NCBI GenBank assembly: GCA_003453515.1
Contig: DMLD01000114.1
Span: 1 to 16,770, forward strand
DNA from: Lachnospiraceae bacterium
GTDB taxonomy: Bacteria; Bacillota; Clostridia; Lachnospirales; Lachnospiraceae
Direction of reading: 5' to 3'
DNA: 16,770 bases
Shown here: in pieces, positions 1-9,300 of the stretch
Layout of the letters: every line of letters starts with the position of its first letter
How positions within the stretch are numbered: position 1 is the first letter of the stretch
The notes under the pieces: generated by a model
Told to the model about the DNA's origin: nothing
The model's database searches: none
What the model saw: the letters and a program-made list of their open reading frames with translations, nothing else
Made by a program: the position numbers and the translations under genes

Positions 1-2048
1 GAGATCGCAGAAGAAGGCAGGACCCTCTTCAGCACTCTCTCCATATCGGTCAGGTCGATGGGCTTCGGGATAAAGCCGTCAAAGCCCTCTCTCATAAACA
101 TCTCACGCGCAGAGCTCACGGCGTTGGCGGTCAGCATAACTATCGGAAAATAGCGCTTGCCCTGCCCCGCCTCGGATCGTATCTTTTTCATGGTCTCGAC
201 GCCGTCCATCCCCGGCATCATGTGATCCATAAAAACGATGTCGTACAGATGCTCCCTGCACGCTTTCAGAGAATCCAGTCCCGACTCGACCGTGGTCACC
301 TCCATGCCGTATCTCTCAAGAATACCTCTGGCAACGATCAGATTCATCGGCTCATCGTCTACGACCAGTGCCCTCACACCTTCACAGCGAAGCTGTCCGA
401 CCCCGGTATCATCCGAATCATAGCTTCTGTTGAGAGCCGTTATGATCGGGAACGCATAAAACGGCTTCTCTATCAGGTTGATCCTGCTGCCCTTCGGAAG
501 GTGATAGCTCCTGTCAGTCACGACAAAAACAAGCATCCTCTCGGACAGCTCCTCTATATAAGCCGCATCCGACTCGTACTCCTGCTGTCCCACAAAAAGG
601 TGCGTAAACGACATATTGTCCTGAAGCGTTCTGAAATTATCGAGATTATCCACCCTGTGCATCGTAAGATGAAGACCGTTAACGATATTAAGCATGGTCT
701 TGTTATAGAATTCCCTGACCTTGGGCACGGGAAACTTGTCAAACTGGAGATAACCGCCGATAGTGATGTCGCCCGGTCTTGCAAGAGACATGGCAGGGGA
801 CGGGTCGACAACCTTTTGCGGTAGAGAAATCTTGACGGTAGTGCCCACATTTTTCCTGCTCTCTATAGTTAAAAATCCGCCCATGATGCGTACAAAGCCG
901 GAAACTATGGAAAGTCCGAGTCCCAGTCCGCTCGTAGATCTGGTTCGTCCGGAATCCGACTGATAGAACTGATCGAATATGCGGTCGATCTCATCATTTT
1001 CCATGCCGACACCGGTATCGGTGACCTCGATGCGCAGGTTTACTCCGTACTCCTGTGGGATGGTGTAGAGCTTCACGTACACGCCACCCTCCCTGGTGTA
1101 TTTGAGACCATTGCTTATCAGATGCCAGAGTATCTTCTTGATCTTGCTGACATCGGATCTTAAGACATTGGGAAACGCAGGATCCACGTCGATGACAAGC
1201 TCCAGCGTGGTATTTTTTAAGACCTTGAGTTCCTCGACAACATCGTTCAGAAGAGACGAGATCATGTACTCCTCTTCGTTGATAAAAAGCTGCCCCCTGT
1301 CGATCTCCGAATAGTCAAGGATGTCCGATATCTGCTCCGAGACCCTCTTGCCCGCATCCTGGATCGACTCCATATGCGTCCTGATCGCGGGGTTGGTCTC
1401 CGCTTCCTCACACACGCCGGTCAGACCGATGACCACATTGATGGGTGTGCGTATCTCGTGGGAGACATTGGCGAGGAAGTCGGTCGCGCTTTTGTTTTCC
1501 TTGAGAACCGTTTCGATCCTCTCCTCGTATTTGTCCTTTACCCTCGACCACGCATTGACAAGACGATTGACAACTATGCCCGCGAAAAATATGATCACGA
1601 ATGCCCACACAGTCCTGACTACCCTGTCGACCTGATTGACGAACTCCATATCCGCGCCCTTTTCGATCATGTGTACTATCATGCCAAGATAGCCGACACA
1701 GATACAGACCGGAACCCAAAAACGCACCTGGGTCATCGCGAGCAAAACAAGTGCTACTATGACAACAGGTGTGGAATCAAAAACCGTCTCTACATTGCAG
1801 CTGTAGTAAAACATCTCAACCAGGAGAACAACGGCATATATATTGAGCCTGAGCTTCTCATCGGGCTTGCCTGTCACGTGCATCACCGGGCAGCCCACAA
1901 AAGCAGTCACCGACAAGGGTATTGTCCAGCGCTCCCAATCCAGCAAAAAGTTAAGAATGATCATCAGGACGGAAAAGCCCATGATGACCACAACCAAAGC
2001 GATGTGAGAGAGCTCACGTATATCATCGTTGACATTTGTCTGCTTCAT
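1..2048 (-). CDS. Membrane hybrid sensor histidine kinase with C-terminal receiver (3' end outside window)
   Basis: A hybrid two-component kinase that should autophosphorylate on His and pass phosphate to its own receiver Asp. The 682 codons in the window read as follows. Residues 15-165 hold about five or six hydrophobic helices with no large extracellular domain. The HisKA H-box is NVSHEIRTP with His197. The HATPase has an N-box near 311, G1 DTGVGM, and G2 GLGLGLSIV near 377. A receiver-like segment at about 430-545 keeps an EKPF loop but no acceptor Asp. A canonical receiver at about 556-675 has VVDDEP, acceptor D608 in MDHMMPGMDG, and KPI. The ATG at 2048 is preceded by GGGAGGAG (2055-2062). 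The reading frame runs off the left edge just after the receiver, so a further HPt or other domain cannot be excluded. It follows the HD-GYP gene by 30 bp and is probably co-transcribed with it. The signal sensed is unknown. Confidence 0.93.
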   Translation of the reverse strand, partial: MKQTNVNDDIRELSHIALVVVIMGFSVLMIILNFLLDWERWTIPLSVTAFVGCPVMHVTGKPDEKLRLNIYAVVLLVEMFYYSCNVETVFDSTPVVIVALVLLAMTQVRFWVPVCICVGYLGMIVHMIEKGADMEFVNQVDRVVRTVWAFVIIFFAGIVVNRLVNAWSRVKDKYEERIETVLKENKSATDFLANVSHEIRTPINVVIGLTGVCEEAETNPAIRTHMESIQDAGKRVSEQISDILDYSEIDRGQLFINEEEYMISSLLNDVVEELKVLKNTTLELVIDVDPAFPNVLRSDVSKIKKILWHLISNGLKYTREGGVYVKLYTIPQEYGVNLRIEVTDTGVGMENDEIDRIFDQFYQSDSGRTRSTSGLGLGLSIVSGFVRIMGGFLTIESRKNVGTTVKISLPQKVVDPSPAMSLARPGDITIGGYLQFDKFPVPKVREFYNKTMLNIVNGLHLTMHRVDNLDNFRTLQDNMSFTHLFVGQQEYESDAAYIEELSERMLVFVVTDRSYHLPKGSRINLIEKPFYAFPIITALNRSYDSDDTGVGQLRCEGVRALVVDDEPMNLIVARGILERYGMEVTTVESGLDSLKACREHLYDIVFMDHMMPGMDGVETMKKIRSEAGQGKRYFPIVMLTANAVSSAREMFMREGFDGFIPKPIDLTDMERVLKRVLPSSAI

Positions 2049-2078
2049 CGGCAACTCCTCCCGGGGTCTGATCTGGTG

Positions 2079-3122
2079 TTACTTCCACTCCCTCATCTGA
2101 TAGTCAACATCCTCATCGATCATCGCGAGCATGCAGTCGGCAAAGACGGGATCAAACTGTGTCCCCTTACCCTTGACGATCTCCTCCCTGACCCTCTCCT
2201 GCGACATCGGGTCACGGTAGCTGCGGTAGCTCGTCATCGCATCATAAGCATCTGCGACGGCGATGATCCTCGCCTCCTCGGGTATCCGGTCACCTTTAAG
2301 TCCATCGGGATAACCGCCTCCACCGTAGCGCTCGTGGTGCCACCTCGCACCTACCGCCAGCTCAGGCAGCCCCTTTATCGCCTCGAGGATCTGCGCTCCT
2401 ATCACCGGGTGCGCCTTGATCATCTCATACTCAACATCATCCAGCTTGGAGGGCTTGTTGATGACCTCATCCGGGATACCGATCTTGCCAACATCGTGCA
2501 AAAGCCCCATCATATATATATTATTTTGCTTCTCGGAGGTATAGCCGTATCTCTTTGCTATCTCCATCGAATACTTCGCAACTCTGGAGGAGTGACCGTT
2601 GGTATAGGTATCCTTCGCATCGATGGCACCCGCCAGCGCCATGACGATCTGGAGCGAGAGCTCCTCGTTCTCCGCCGACTTTCTCTGGACCTCATATGAG
2701 AGATCCTTCTGCAGTCTCTCAAGCTCTATGATGTGCCTTACACGGAGCACCAAGACCTCCGGCACAAAGGGCTTTTTGATAAAATCCATGGCACCGAGAC
2801 TCAACCCCCTTGCCTCGGTATCCCTGTCCTCGTTCGCAGTCAAAAAAATAACCGGTATCTGATCGTCCCCCTTGTATATATCCGACAGCCTTTCGAACGT
2901 CTCAAACCCGTTCATATCAGGCATATCGATATCAAGAAGTATCAGATCCGGTTTATCATGCTCAGCCAGATAATCAATCAAAGCGCGCCCCGACTTCACA
3001 GCCGTGACACGGATGTTATTTTTACTAAGTATGGTTCCAGCCATCTTCAGGTTCGTGGTGTCGTCATCAACAACAATGACCCAGTCCACCCGCTCCTGCT
3101 CTCCGGTCTCATATATCCCCAT
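2079..3122 (-). CDS. Response regulator with HD-GYP c-di-GMP phosphodiesterase output
   Basis: Predicted cytoplasmic phosphodiesterase that hydrolyses cyclic-di-GMP when its receiver is phosphorylated. Numbered from the ATG at 3122, the receiver (about 14-130) has VVDDD, acceptor D64 in LLDIDMPDMNG, and the KKPF loop. A coiled linker follows, and then an HD-GYP domain (about 160-345). Metal and catalytic motifs are intact: LLHDVGKIGIPD (HD at 209-210), HHERYGGGGYP (GYP at 270-272) and VADAYDAMTS. The start is ambiguous. TTG at 3152 is 18 nt from the nearest AGGAG, ATG at 3128 has no usable spacing, and ATG at 3122 has a GGGG 7 nt upstream. It lies 30 bp upstream of the hybrid kinase, which makes that kinase the natural partner. 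A near-consensus promoter at 3213-3241 drives the pair. The domain call is secure; coupling to the neighbouring kinase is inferred. Confidence 0.93.
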   Translation of the reverse strand: MGIYETGEQERVDWVIVVDDDTTNLKMAGTILSKNNIRVTAVKSGRALIDYLAEHDKPDLILLDIDMPDMNGFETFERLSDIYKGDDQIPVIFLTANEDRDTEARGLSLGAMDFIKKPFVPEVLVLRVRHIIELERLQKDLSYEVQRKSAENEELSLQIVMALAGAIDAKDTYTNGHSSRVAKYSMEIAKRYGYTSEKQNNIYMMGLLHDVGKIGIPDEVINKPSKLDDVEYEMIKAHPVIGAQILEAIKGLPELAVGARWHHERYGGGGYPDGLKGDRIPEEARIIAVADAYDAMTSYRSYRDPMSQERVREEIVKGKGTQFDPVFADCMLAMIDEDVDYQMREWK

Positions 3123-3212
3123 AGTCATACCCCATACATGCGGAAACAGCAATGATTGTTTGGTTCGCTTCTCCTAAAATTCACAGTACAGCGTGAATTT
3201 AGCTATAGGGAC

Positions 3213-3241
3213 ATTATCGCATATTTTATAGTGCATGTCAA
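3213..3241 (-). promoter_or_regulatory. Sigma-A-type promoter for the HD-GYP/hybrid kinase operon
   Basis: Read on the minus strand, a perfect -35 TTGACA (3236-3241) is followed after exactly 17 bp by -10 GATAAT (3213-3218). It faces the HD-GYP gene and leaves a leader of roughly 50 to 85 nt depending on the start used. It is divergent from the mscS-like promoter, with 26 bp between the two -35 boxes. Confidence 0.75.
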
Positions 3242-3267
3242 TAAATATTATACGCTCATCGCCACTC

Positions 3268-3296
3268 TTGACACTTCTCCCCGTCTATGAGATAAT
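3268..3296 (+). promoter_or_regulatory. Sigma-A-type promoter for the MscS-family gene
   Basis: TTGACA (3268-3273) and GATAAT (3291-3296) are separated by exactly 17 bp. Transcription would begin near 3303, just before the GGAGGT at 3308-3313, so the leader is only about 20 nt. Its two hexamers are identical to those of the divergent promoter on the other strand. Confidence 0.8.
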
Positions 3297-3321
3297 CTGT
3301 ATCATACGGAGGTAAGAGCTA

Positions 3322-4236
3322 TTGAATTTGGAAGGACTTATGAACAACGCCATAGTTGATCGCATTGGCAAATCTCTTTTGATAATACTGATCGTTGCTG
3401 TGATATGGATCATCGTTTCAAAGATGACAAAGGCATACCGCACCAGGAAAAATGGCGGCACACCTCTCAGCAGGGCGAGCTCCCTTAAATCCGTCATTTC
3501 GGATCTCATCAAGGGCGCCATCATCCTTTTGGTCGTGCTGACGATACTTCAGATAAACGGGGTCGATGTGACCTCCCTCATCGCCGGTCTCGGCGTAGTG
3601 GGAGCTGTTGTGGGTCTTGCGCTTCAGGATTTTCTGAAGGATATCATCATGGGAATCCACATCCTGATCGACGGATTTTTCGACATAGGCGATCTGATAC
3701 AATATGAAAATGAAGAGGGCGTGGTTGTCTCTTTTAACTTAAGAACCACCAAGATCAAAAGTGTCGACGACGATGATATCATAACCATCTGCAACCGCAA
3801 CATTATGTCGGTAGTCAAGCGATCCGGCGAAGTATACATACACTTCCCCATGCCGTATGAGCTGAAGGCATCCGACGCCGAGGCTGCCATAGCCGAGATG
3901 ATAAGCAGAGCCAAGTTAAACGCCAACACCTCTGATCAGGTTTTAGCTGACACCGGTCACACAGGCGATGTTCCAAACCGTAGTGACAAGTCTGAAAAAC
4001 ATAAGAATACCGGCAGCATATATACCGATATCGGCGTTGAGAGCATCGCCGATGTCAGATACCTTGGCACCACCGGATTTGAGAGCTCGTATATCGACTA
4101 CCTGATCGTCATTGAACCTGTAAAGCCTGAGCTCTACAAGAGAGCCAGAAGGGCTTTCCTTCGGATATCACAAGATGTGCTTGATGAGAAAAATATCGCG
4201 ATACCGTTTGATCAGATAGATGTGCATGTTAAATGA
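3322..4236 (+). CDS. MscS-family small-conductance mechanosensitive ion channel
   Basis: A membrane channel of the MscS family, expected to open under membrane tension and release solutes during hypo-osmotic shock. Of 304 residues, TM1 is about 18-36, TM2 about 62-80, and the glycine/alanine-rich pore helix TM3 starts at about 88 (GLGVVGAVVGLALQDF). The beta domain follows, with GFFDIGDLIQ and the ICNRNIMSVVKRSGE segment that matches the family's N-R-x-I strand. The start is a TTG supported by GGAGGT (3308-3313) with an 8-nt spacer; the first ATG is six codons later. Residues 203-231 are a polar, Lys/Asp/Thr-rich insertion inside the C-terminal cytoplasmic domain and are probably a flexible loop. 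It is a single gene with its own promoter. Its position beside c-di-GMP genes may be chance. No c-di-GMP or cyclic-nucleotide binding domain is visible. Confidence 0.93.
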   Translation: MNLEGLMNNAIVDRIGKSLLIILIVAVIWIIVSKMTKAYRTRKNGGTPLSRASSLKSVISDLIKGAIILLVVLTILQINGVDVTSLIAGLGVVGAVVGLALQDFLKDIIMGIHILIDGFFDIGDLIQYENEEGVVVSFNLRTTKIKSVDDDDIITICNRNIMSVVKRSGEVYIHFPMPYELKASDAEAAIAEMISRAKLNANTSDQVLADTGHTGDVPNRSDKSEKHKNTGSIYTDIGVESIADVRYLGTTGFESSYIDYLIVIEPVKPELYKRARRAFLRISQDVLDEKNIAIPFDQIDVHVK

Positions 4237-4257
4237 TACCACTTGTAACTATTCACG

Positions 4258-4279
4258 GCCGGCAAACAGACCGGCAAAC
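4258..4279. repeat. Direct repeat CCGGCAAAC with embedded short hairpin after the channel gene
   Basis: The 9-mer CCGGCAAAC occurs twice (4259-4267 and 4271-4279), separated by AGA. The same bases can also fold as a 5-bp stem, GCCGG (4258-4262) with CCGGC (4271-4275). It lies 20 bp past the channel stop codon. The stem is short and no T-run follows directly, so a terminator role is only a weak possibility. Confidence 0.4.
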
Positions 4280-4294
4280 TAACCCAACTTCCGC

Positions 4295-4323
4295 TTGCTA
4301 TTTTTATTAAAGAATGTTAAAAT
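4295..4323 (+). promoter_or_regulatory. Probable sigma-A promoter for the membrane EAL gene
   Basis: TTGCTA (4295-4300) and TAAAAT (4318-4323) are 17 bp apart. This is the best match in the 215-bp gap before the gene. It would give a leader of about 120 nt, which contains several CCGG tetramers but no structure I could identify as a known riboswitch. Read-through from the channel gene is an alternative. Confidence 0.5.
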
Positions 4324-4451
4324 ATTCGAAAAGGATACTATTTTCAACTGACGGATATGCATACAGGGTTACTGTTCCCGGCTGACAGATACATAATCCG
4401 GCTTGGACACATGCACTTCCGGCGGTTCCATGAGGGTATAAGAGGGTACAT

Positions 4452-6374
4452 ATGATCGATCCCATGCAAATGGCGATAGGCTTGAGCATTGCTGCTTTTC
4501 TCATCAGTCTGTCGAACCTGGTTTATATGCACATTCACGGGCACACCGAGAAGACGAACAATCGTCTTTTCTTAGTCATGCTCTATATACTTCTCATCAA
4601 TTCCATATGCGGTATCGTCTCTACTCTTACTGACAACTTGCTCCCCGAATCCGGGATGGCTCTGACTCTCAACAAGGTTTTCCGGTTTATATACTTTCTG
4701 ACGCACTCAGCGCTGTGTCCTGTTTTGTATTTTTATACATCGAGTGTTGTCGGCATCTCCATACGCGAGAACAAAATGAGCTCTTTTATCAAGGCGATAC
4801 CATTTTTCTTATCTGAGATCTTTGTTTTACTCAACCCCTTTATCCACATAGTATGGTACGTGGATGAGACCGGCGGGTTCCATCGTTTGTGGGGTGAGGG
4901 TTTCATATATCTTGCAGCTGCACTCTACTACATCATGACTCTTGTTCTGATCCTGTTTTCCTGGCAGGTGCTCACCAAAAAAAGAAAGACCATGCTTGTC
5001 TGGTGCTTCTTCATGGTGCTCATCGGCGTGCTTTTGCAGCTGTTTATCAGGTGGCTGAGGGTCGAGGTTTTGTTTGAGGCGATCTCATTTACCTTTGCGA
5101 TGATATCGATTGAGAACGAGGATGACAGGATGAACGCGACCATCGGAGTCTACAACCGATCAGCCTTGCGCATGGACATGGATTCAGCCATGAAGAACTA
5201 TTCACATCTCTACTTCGATGTGATCCGTATAACAAACTCCGATATCATAGCCAGGATCACAGGTTATAATTATGTATATAAAGTATATGCGGTCGTAGCC
5301 GATTATCTGAAAACCATCGTTCCCGGCTATTGTGTATATACGGTCAATCCGGGCGTTTTTGTTCTGATGCTCTACCACAAGGATGTGGCCGAGAAGGACG
5401 ATATCGTGAATCGGATCGATGAGCGTTTCATGGAAACCTGGCATATAGATGAGGTGGAGATCCCACTTCTGGCGATACAGATGGTCGGATGTCTTCCCAT
5501 CGATATTTCGTCGACCACGGAAGCCTTTTCCATGATGGAGTCCCCGCTGCCGACCGATCTTGACAAAACCATCCTTGAGGATGATGACCTCGACTATCTG
5601 CTGAGGCGTGCGGCGGTTGAGGCTGCCGTATCAAGAGGACTCGATGCGGGCAGCTTTGAGGTCTACTACCAGCCAACCTACTACGCAGATGAGAAGCTCC
5701 ACGGCGCAGAGGCTCTTCTGCGTATGCACGATACTGAGCTTGGCAATATATTCCCCGACGAGTTTATCCCGATCGCTGAACAGATGGGGCTTATCGACAA
5801 CATCGATGACTTCGTTCTTCACGAGGTCTGCGAATTTATCAGCACCGGCATCCCCCAAAAGTGCGGCATGGAGTGTATCAACGTCAATCTCTCCGTGCTC
5901 GAGTGCATGAAACCGGGCTTTGTCGACCATATCCTCGATGTGGTCGAGTCCTACGGTGTGGATCGCAATTTTATCAACTTCGAGATCACTGAGTCCGTAT
6001 CGGCAAACGACTACAAGCTCCTCAGCCGCGTTATCCATTCCCTGAAAAATGTGGGCTTTCTGTTTTCCATGGACGACTACGGGACAGGCTACTCCAACAT
6101 AAATGCCATCTTTTCTCTAAACCTCGATATCATCAAGATCGATAAGTCGATACTTTGGGAGGCTGAGAAGAGCGGGACCGGCGCCATCATCCTTGAAAAC
6201 AGTATCCGCATGATGCGGCAGATGGAGAAAAAGATCCTCGTCGAGGGCGTAGAGACCGCATCCCAGGTCGACCTGCTGAAGAATCTCGGCGTCGACTATC
6301 TGCAGGGATACTATTTTTCCAAGCCCATCCCCAAAAAAGAATTTATCGACCTTATAGAAAAGACCTCCGCCTGA
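4452..6374 (+). CDS. Seven-helix membrane protein with degenerate GGDEF and intact EAL phosphodiesterase domain
   Basis: Predicted membrane-anchored c-di-GMP phosphodiesterase (640 aa). Residues 1-220 contain seven hydrophobic helices like the 7TM sensor regions at the N-terminus of some Firmicute kinases and cyclases. Residues about 228-365 align in outline with GGDEF (GVYNRSALRMD at the start), but the active-site turn reads NPGVF around 299-303, so it should not make c-di-GMP. The EAL domain (about 380-635) keeps E420-A-L, N479, EITE (511-514), DDYGTGYS (DD at 541-542), K562, E598 in VEGVET, and QGYYFSKP, and so should be catalytically competent. The ATG at 4452 has AAGAGGG five bases upstream. 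The stop codon lies 11 bp from that of the opposing EAL gene. The degenerate GGDEF may act as a nucleotide-binding regulator, as known for some GGDEF-EAL proteins; that is inference here. Confidence 0.92.
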   Translation: MIDPMQMAIGLSIAAFLISLSNLVYMHIHGHTEKTNNRLFLVMLYILLINSICGIVSTLTDNLLPESGMALTLNKVFRFIYFLTHSALCPVLYFYTSSVVGISIRENKMSSFIKAIPFFLSEIFVLLNPFIHIVWYVDETGGFHRLWGEGFIYLAAALYYIMTLVLILFSWQVLTKKRKTMLVWCFFMVLIGVLLQLFIRWLRVEVLFEAISFTFAMISIENEDDRMNATIGVYNRSALRMDMDSAMKNYSHLYFDVIRITNSDIIARITGYNYVYKVYAVVADYLKTIVPGYCVYTVNPGVFVLMLYHKDVAEKDDIVNRIDERFMETWHIDEVEIPLLAIQMVGCLPIDISSTTEAFSMMESPLPTDLDKTILEDDDLDYLLRRAAVEAAVSRGLDAGSFEVYYQPTYYADEKLHGAEALLRMHDTELGNIFPDEFIPIAEQMGLIDNIDDFVLHEVCEFISTGIPQKCGMECINVNLSVLECMKPGFVDHILDVVESYGVDRNFINFEITESVSANDYKLLSRVIHSLKNVGFLFSMDDYGTGYSNINAIFSLNLDIIKIDKSILWEAEKSGTGAIILENSIRMMRQMEKKILVEGVETASQVDLLKNLGVDYLQGYYFSKPIPKKEFIDLIEKTSA

Positions 6375-6385
6375 CAGGTGTCACT

Positions 6386-9300
6386 TTACAGTTCTACCCG
6401 ATTTCCGTTGTGTGTAAACTTATACTTGCACTGTGAGAAGTCCATGATCTCTCTGTCAAAGAGCTCATCGGTATCCATCGACGAGTTGATATCCAGCGTC
6501 AGATCACAGCCCATCACATCTATCCAGTTGTCTCCCTCTCCGCCGAGGAAGCGCGGACTCTTGCCATTCATCTTGACATCAGCCTGTATGTTGTCAAGCT
6601 TGATATCACTGTTGCCCGCAAGAGCTCCCACATAGGCTGCTCGATCCGCACTGATGATCGCATCACTCTTGATACCCCAGATATCAGCCTTGATACTCTC
6701 GCCTGTGAGCGACCCTACAAATGCCGCCTCGCCGCTCTCTATCTCGCTTGTGATGGTCGCATTCTCCGATACGAGTGACACCTCACCCTCTACCGATCCG
6801 ATGCACACTCCCTTGAATACGGACATCTTTATATCGAGCGTACACTCGTGTATGTCTCCCGTAGTCCGACCGGCAAGAGAGCCTATACCTACGCCCGTGT
6901 CCGAGGAAGCGTTGATGATGAACCTTCCCTCACGAAGCTCCAGATTGCCGCCAAGACCGGCTCCGATGCACACTCCCCTTTTGCCGGATGCCTCTATGCT
7001 TATCTCGCCGCCCTGAGCCAGAACGATCGAGCCGTGAGCCTCATCGACCCCGGCGCCTATGCCAAAGTACTCTCTCGCATCCACTATCACCTTCATGTTG
7101 CCGGTGCCGCTTACCTCCAGCGAAGCCGACTCGGCAACACGCAGTCCTCCTGCGCCCAGCACGTTCTCCCCGTGAAGTATCAGCTTTATCGACGACCCGT
7201 CACTTATGTTGATGGCAGGCACCGTCTCCTCGCCGGAGATATATACATTTTCCAGAGTGAGCTCTCCGGAGAAATCCTCTGCGACCTCTATCCGTATATC
7301 CGACTTGACACCCGGCGTTCCCACGATGGTCACATCACGGTACAACGGTTTGTTCTCACCGATGACGATCTCTGAGCAGCCCTCGTGTATAAGGTTGCTG
7401 AGCGATATCCTGCTCGTGCGACCCGCGATGTATCTGCGCGAGCCCGTCTTTGAGGCAGCACCGGCGTCAAACGTTCCGCAGATCTCCTTGACGATCTCGG
7501 GATCGATGGAATCGATAAGAGTGGGTCCGGGCTTTGCCGTATAAAAGCCCTGTATCAGATCAACTCCGAGTCCTATGACTGTCTGCAGCTCCTCCGAGGT
7601 CTCAACTCCCTCCGCGAGCGCAAGCATGTTGTTCTCATGGCAAAAGCCTATGATCTCCCTGACAAAATACTGCTTCTGCGGCTTGTCCTGAATATCGGAG
7701 ATCAGCGACCGGTCTATCTTTACGTAATCCGGCATGTAGCGTATCAGGTTGGATACGTTGGAATACCCTGTTCCGTAGTCGTCGACCGCCGTCTGTATCC
7801 CGAGCCTTTCATAGCGCTCCTTCATCTCGTCGAGCTCCTCGCTGCCAAGCTCAGCCTCCTCGGTAAGCTCTATGACGACGACCTTGGAATTTGCCTGAAG
7901 AAGCGACTCCACCTGATCGTACACATCCTCGGGAAGCTTGGCTCCCGGTATCGAATTTATAAAAATCTTCCTGTTCGGGAACAGCTCCGGATTGGCGTCG
8001 ACATAGGCGAGCACGTTTAAAAATGTCGCCTTCTCCACATCCACAAGTCTTCCCATCATCTCGGCATACTTAAGTATGAGAAGAGGTGACACCGCAGGAG
8101 TAGACGTGGTGCGCATCAGTGCCTCGTACGAGAACACCGAACCGTCACTTACGCGAACTATCGGTTGGAAGTAATATGTAAACATATTGTCATCAAGTAT
8201 CTTCTCAACCAGCTTCATCTCCTGCTTTTCCTCGTCGGAAAGCCTGTTATCCGCCGGCGTCTCACTTACGGCAGCCTTCTGTCCCGCCATCCTTCGAAGC
8301 TCCTCAGCCCTGAGTACAAGGCTCCTTCTCAGCCCCTCGAAGCCACGGCTTATATCGCCCATCCACTTGCGGTACATATCCTCGAACGAGCGCACCTTTT
8401 TCCCGTAATCGAGAACAGTGTAACCGAAGCACTCGTCCTCGTAGAAAAATGGCGTCACGAAGAATACACCCGGCTCATCCGCCGCAAGATCGGGAAGGAG
8501 CTTATCCGTATCAAACAGCTCATCAAGTCCCACTCCGCCGCCGCTGCCCGACGCATAATACTTCAGCGCATGTATCATCTCGGATTCGTAGCCTTTGTTG
8601 GGCAGGTGTATATTTCCGGTCTCCTCGAGCCCGGCTACCGATTTTTGCAGGCACACATGGAAGCTCCTCGCCCCACTCAGCTGGTAGGAATACTCATAGA
8701 TCACACTCAGAAAATCTATGATCGAATCCTGCTTCATCAGATCGTCCGCAAAGGTATTGTATATGGAGGTATAGCCCTCCTCCGAGATATCGGTCGTCCA
8801 TCTGTCGCGCAGGGACGTCTCCGAGATGGTCGAGTACTCACCGCAGCCGCAGCTCTTTCCTATCATGAGCTCATCCTTGGCACTAAACTCCGGCACGCTC
8901 CTACCCTCAAGCTCCGCCTCCAAAAAATCAAAGGCGTACTCTCCGCACTCCTTGGAAGCGAGCATAGTGGACGTAAGAGTGCTCGGACTTGTGCGCCCCT
9001 CAAAGGTCGAATCGAAGCCGACGACGGCAATATCCTCGGGAACACTGTAGCCGTGCTTGCTCAACTCGTCGCACACACCTATCGCCATCTGGTCATTGGC
9101 ACAGGCGATAGCCTCCGGAAGATGCCCCGATGCCAGAAGCTGCTCGACGCAGACCTCACCGCTCTTGTACCAGAAATCACCGTAGATCACCCTGTCATCA
9201 CTCACGCTCAGGCCGTGCTCTGCCATCGTATCCATGAAAGCCTTAAGTCGCAGCTGTGAGTGCGGATGCCATCTCTTTCCCGTCAAAAATGCGATGTCCT

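Noticed and set aside
1374..2699. A 441-codon plus-strand open frame
   Set aside because: It is antisense to both the hybrid kinase and the HD-GYP gene, runs across their junction, has no ribosome binding site, and its translation is His/Arg/Leu-rich with no motif.
4237..4451. Possible c-di-GMP riboswitch in the leader of the membrane EAL gene
   Set aside because: The gene context made it attractive, but the conserved core of the GEMM (class I) motif and the class II motif could not be found; only scattered CCGG tetramers and short stems are present.
8165..9259. A 364-codon plus-strand open frame
   Set aside because: It is antisense to the conserved LacI-like and linker regions of the EAL fusion. 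It has no ribosome binding site or recognisable domain and is a shadow of the codon pattern on the other strand.
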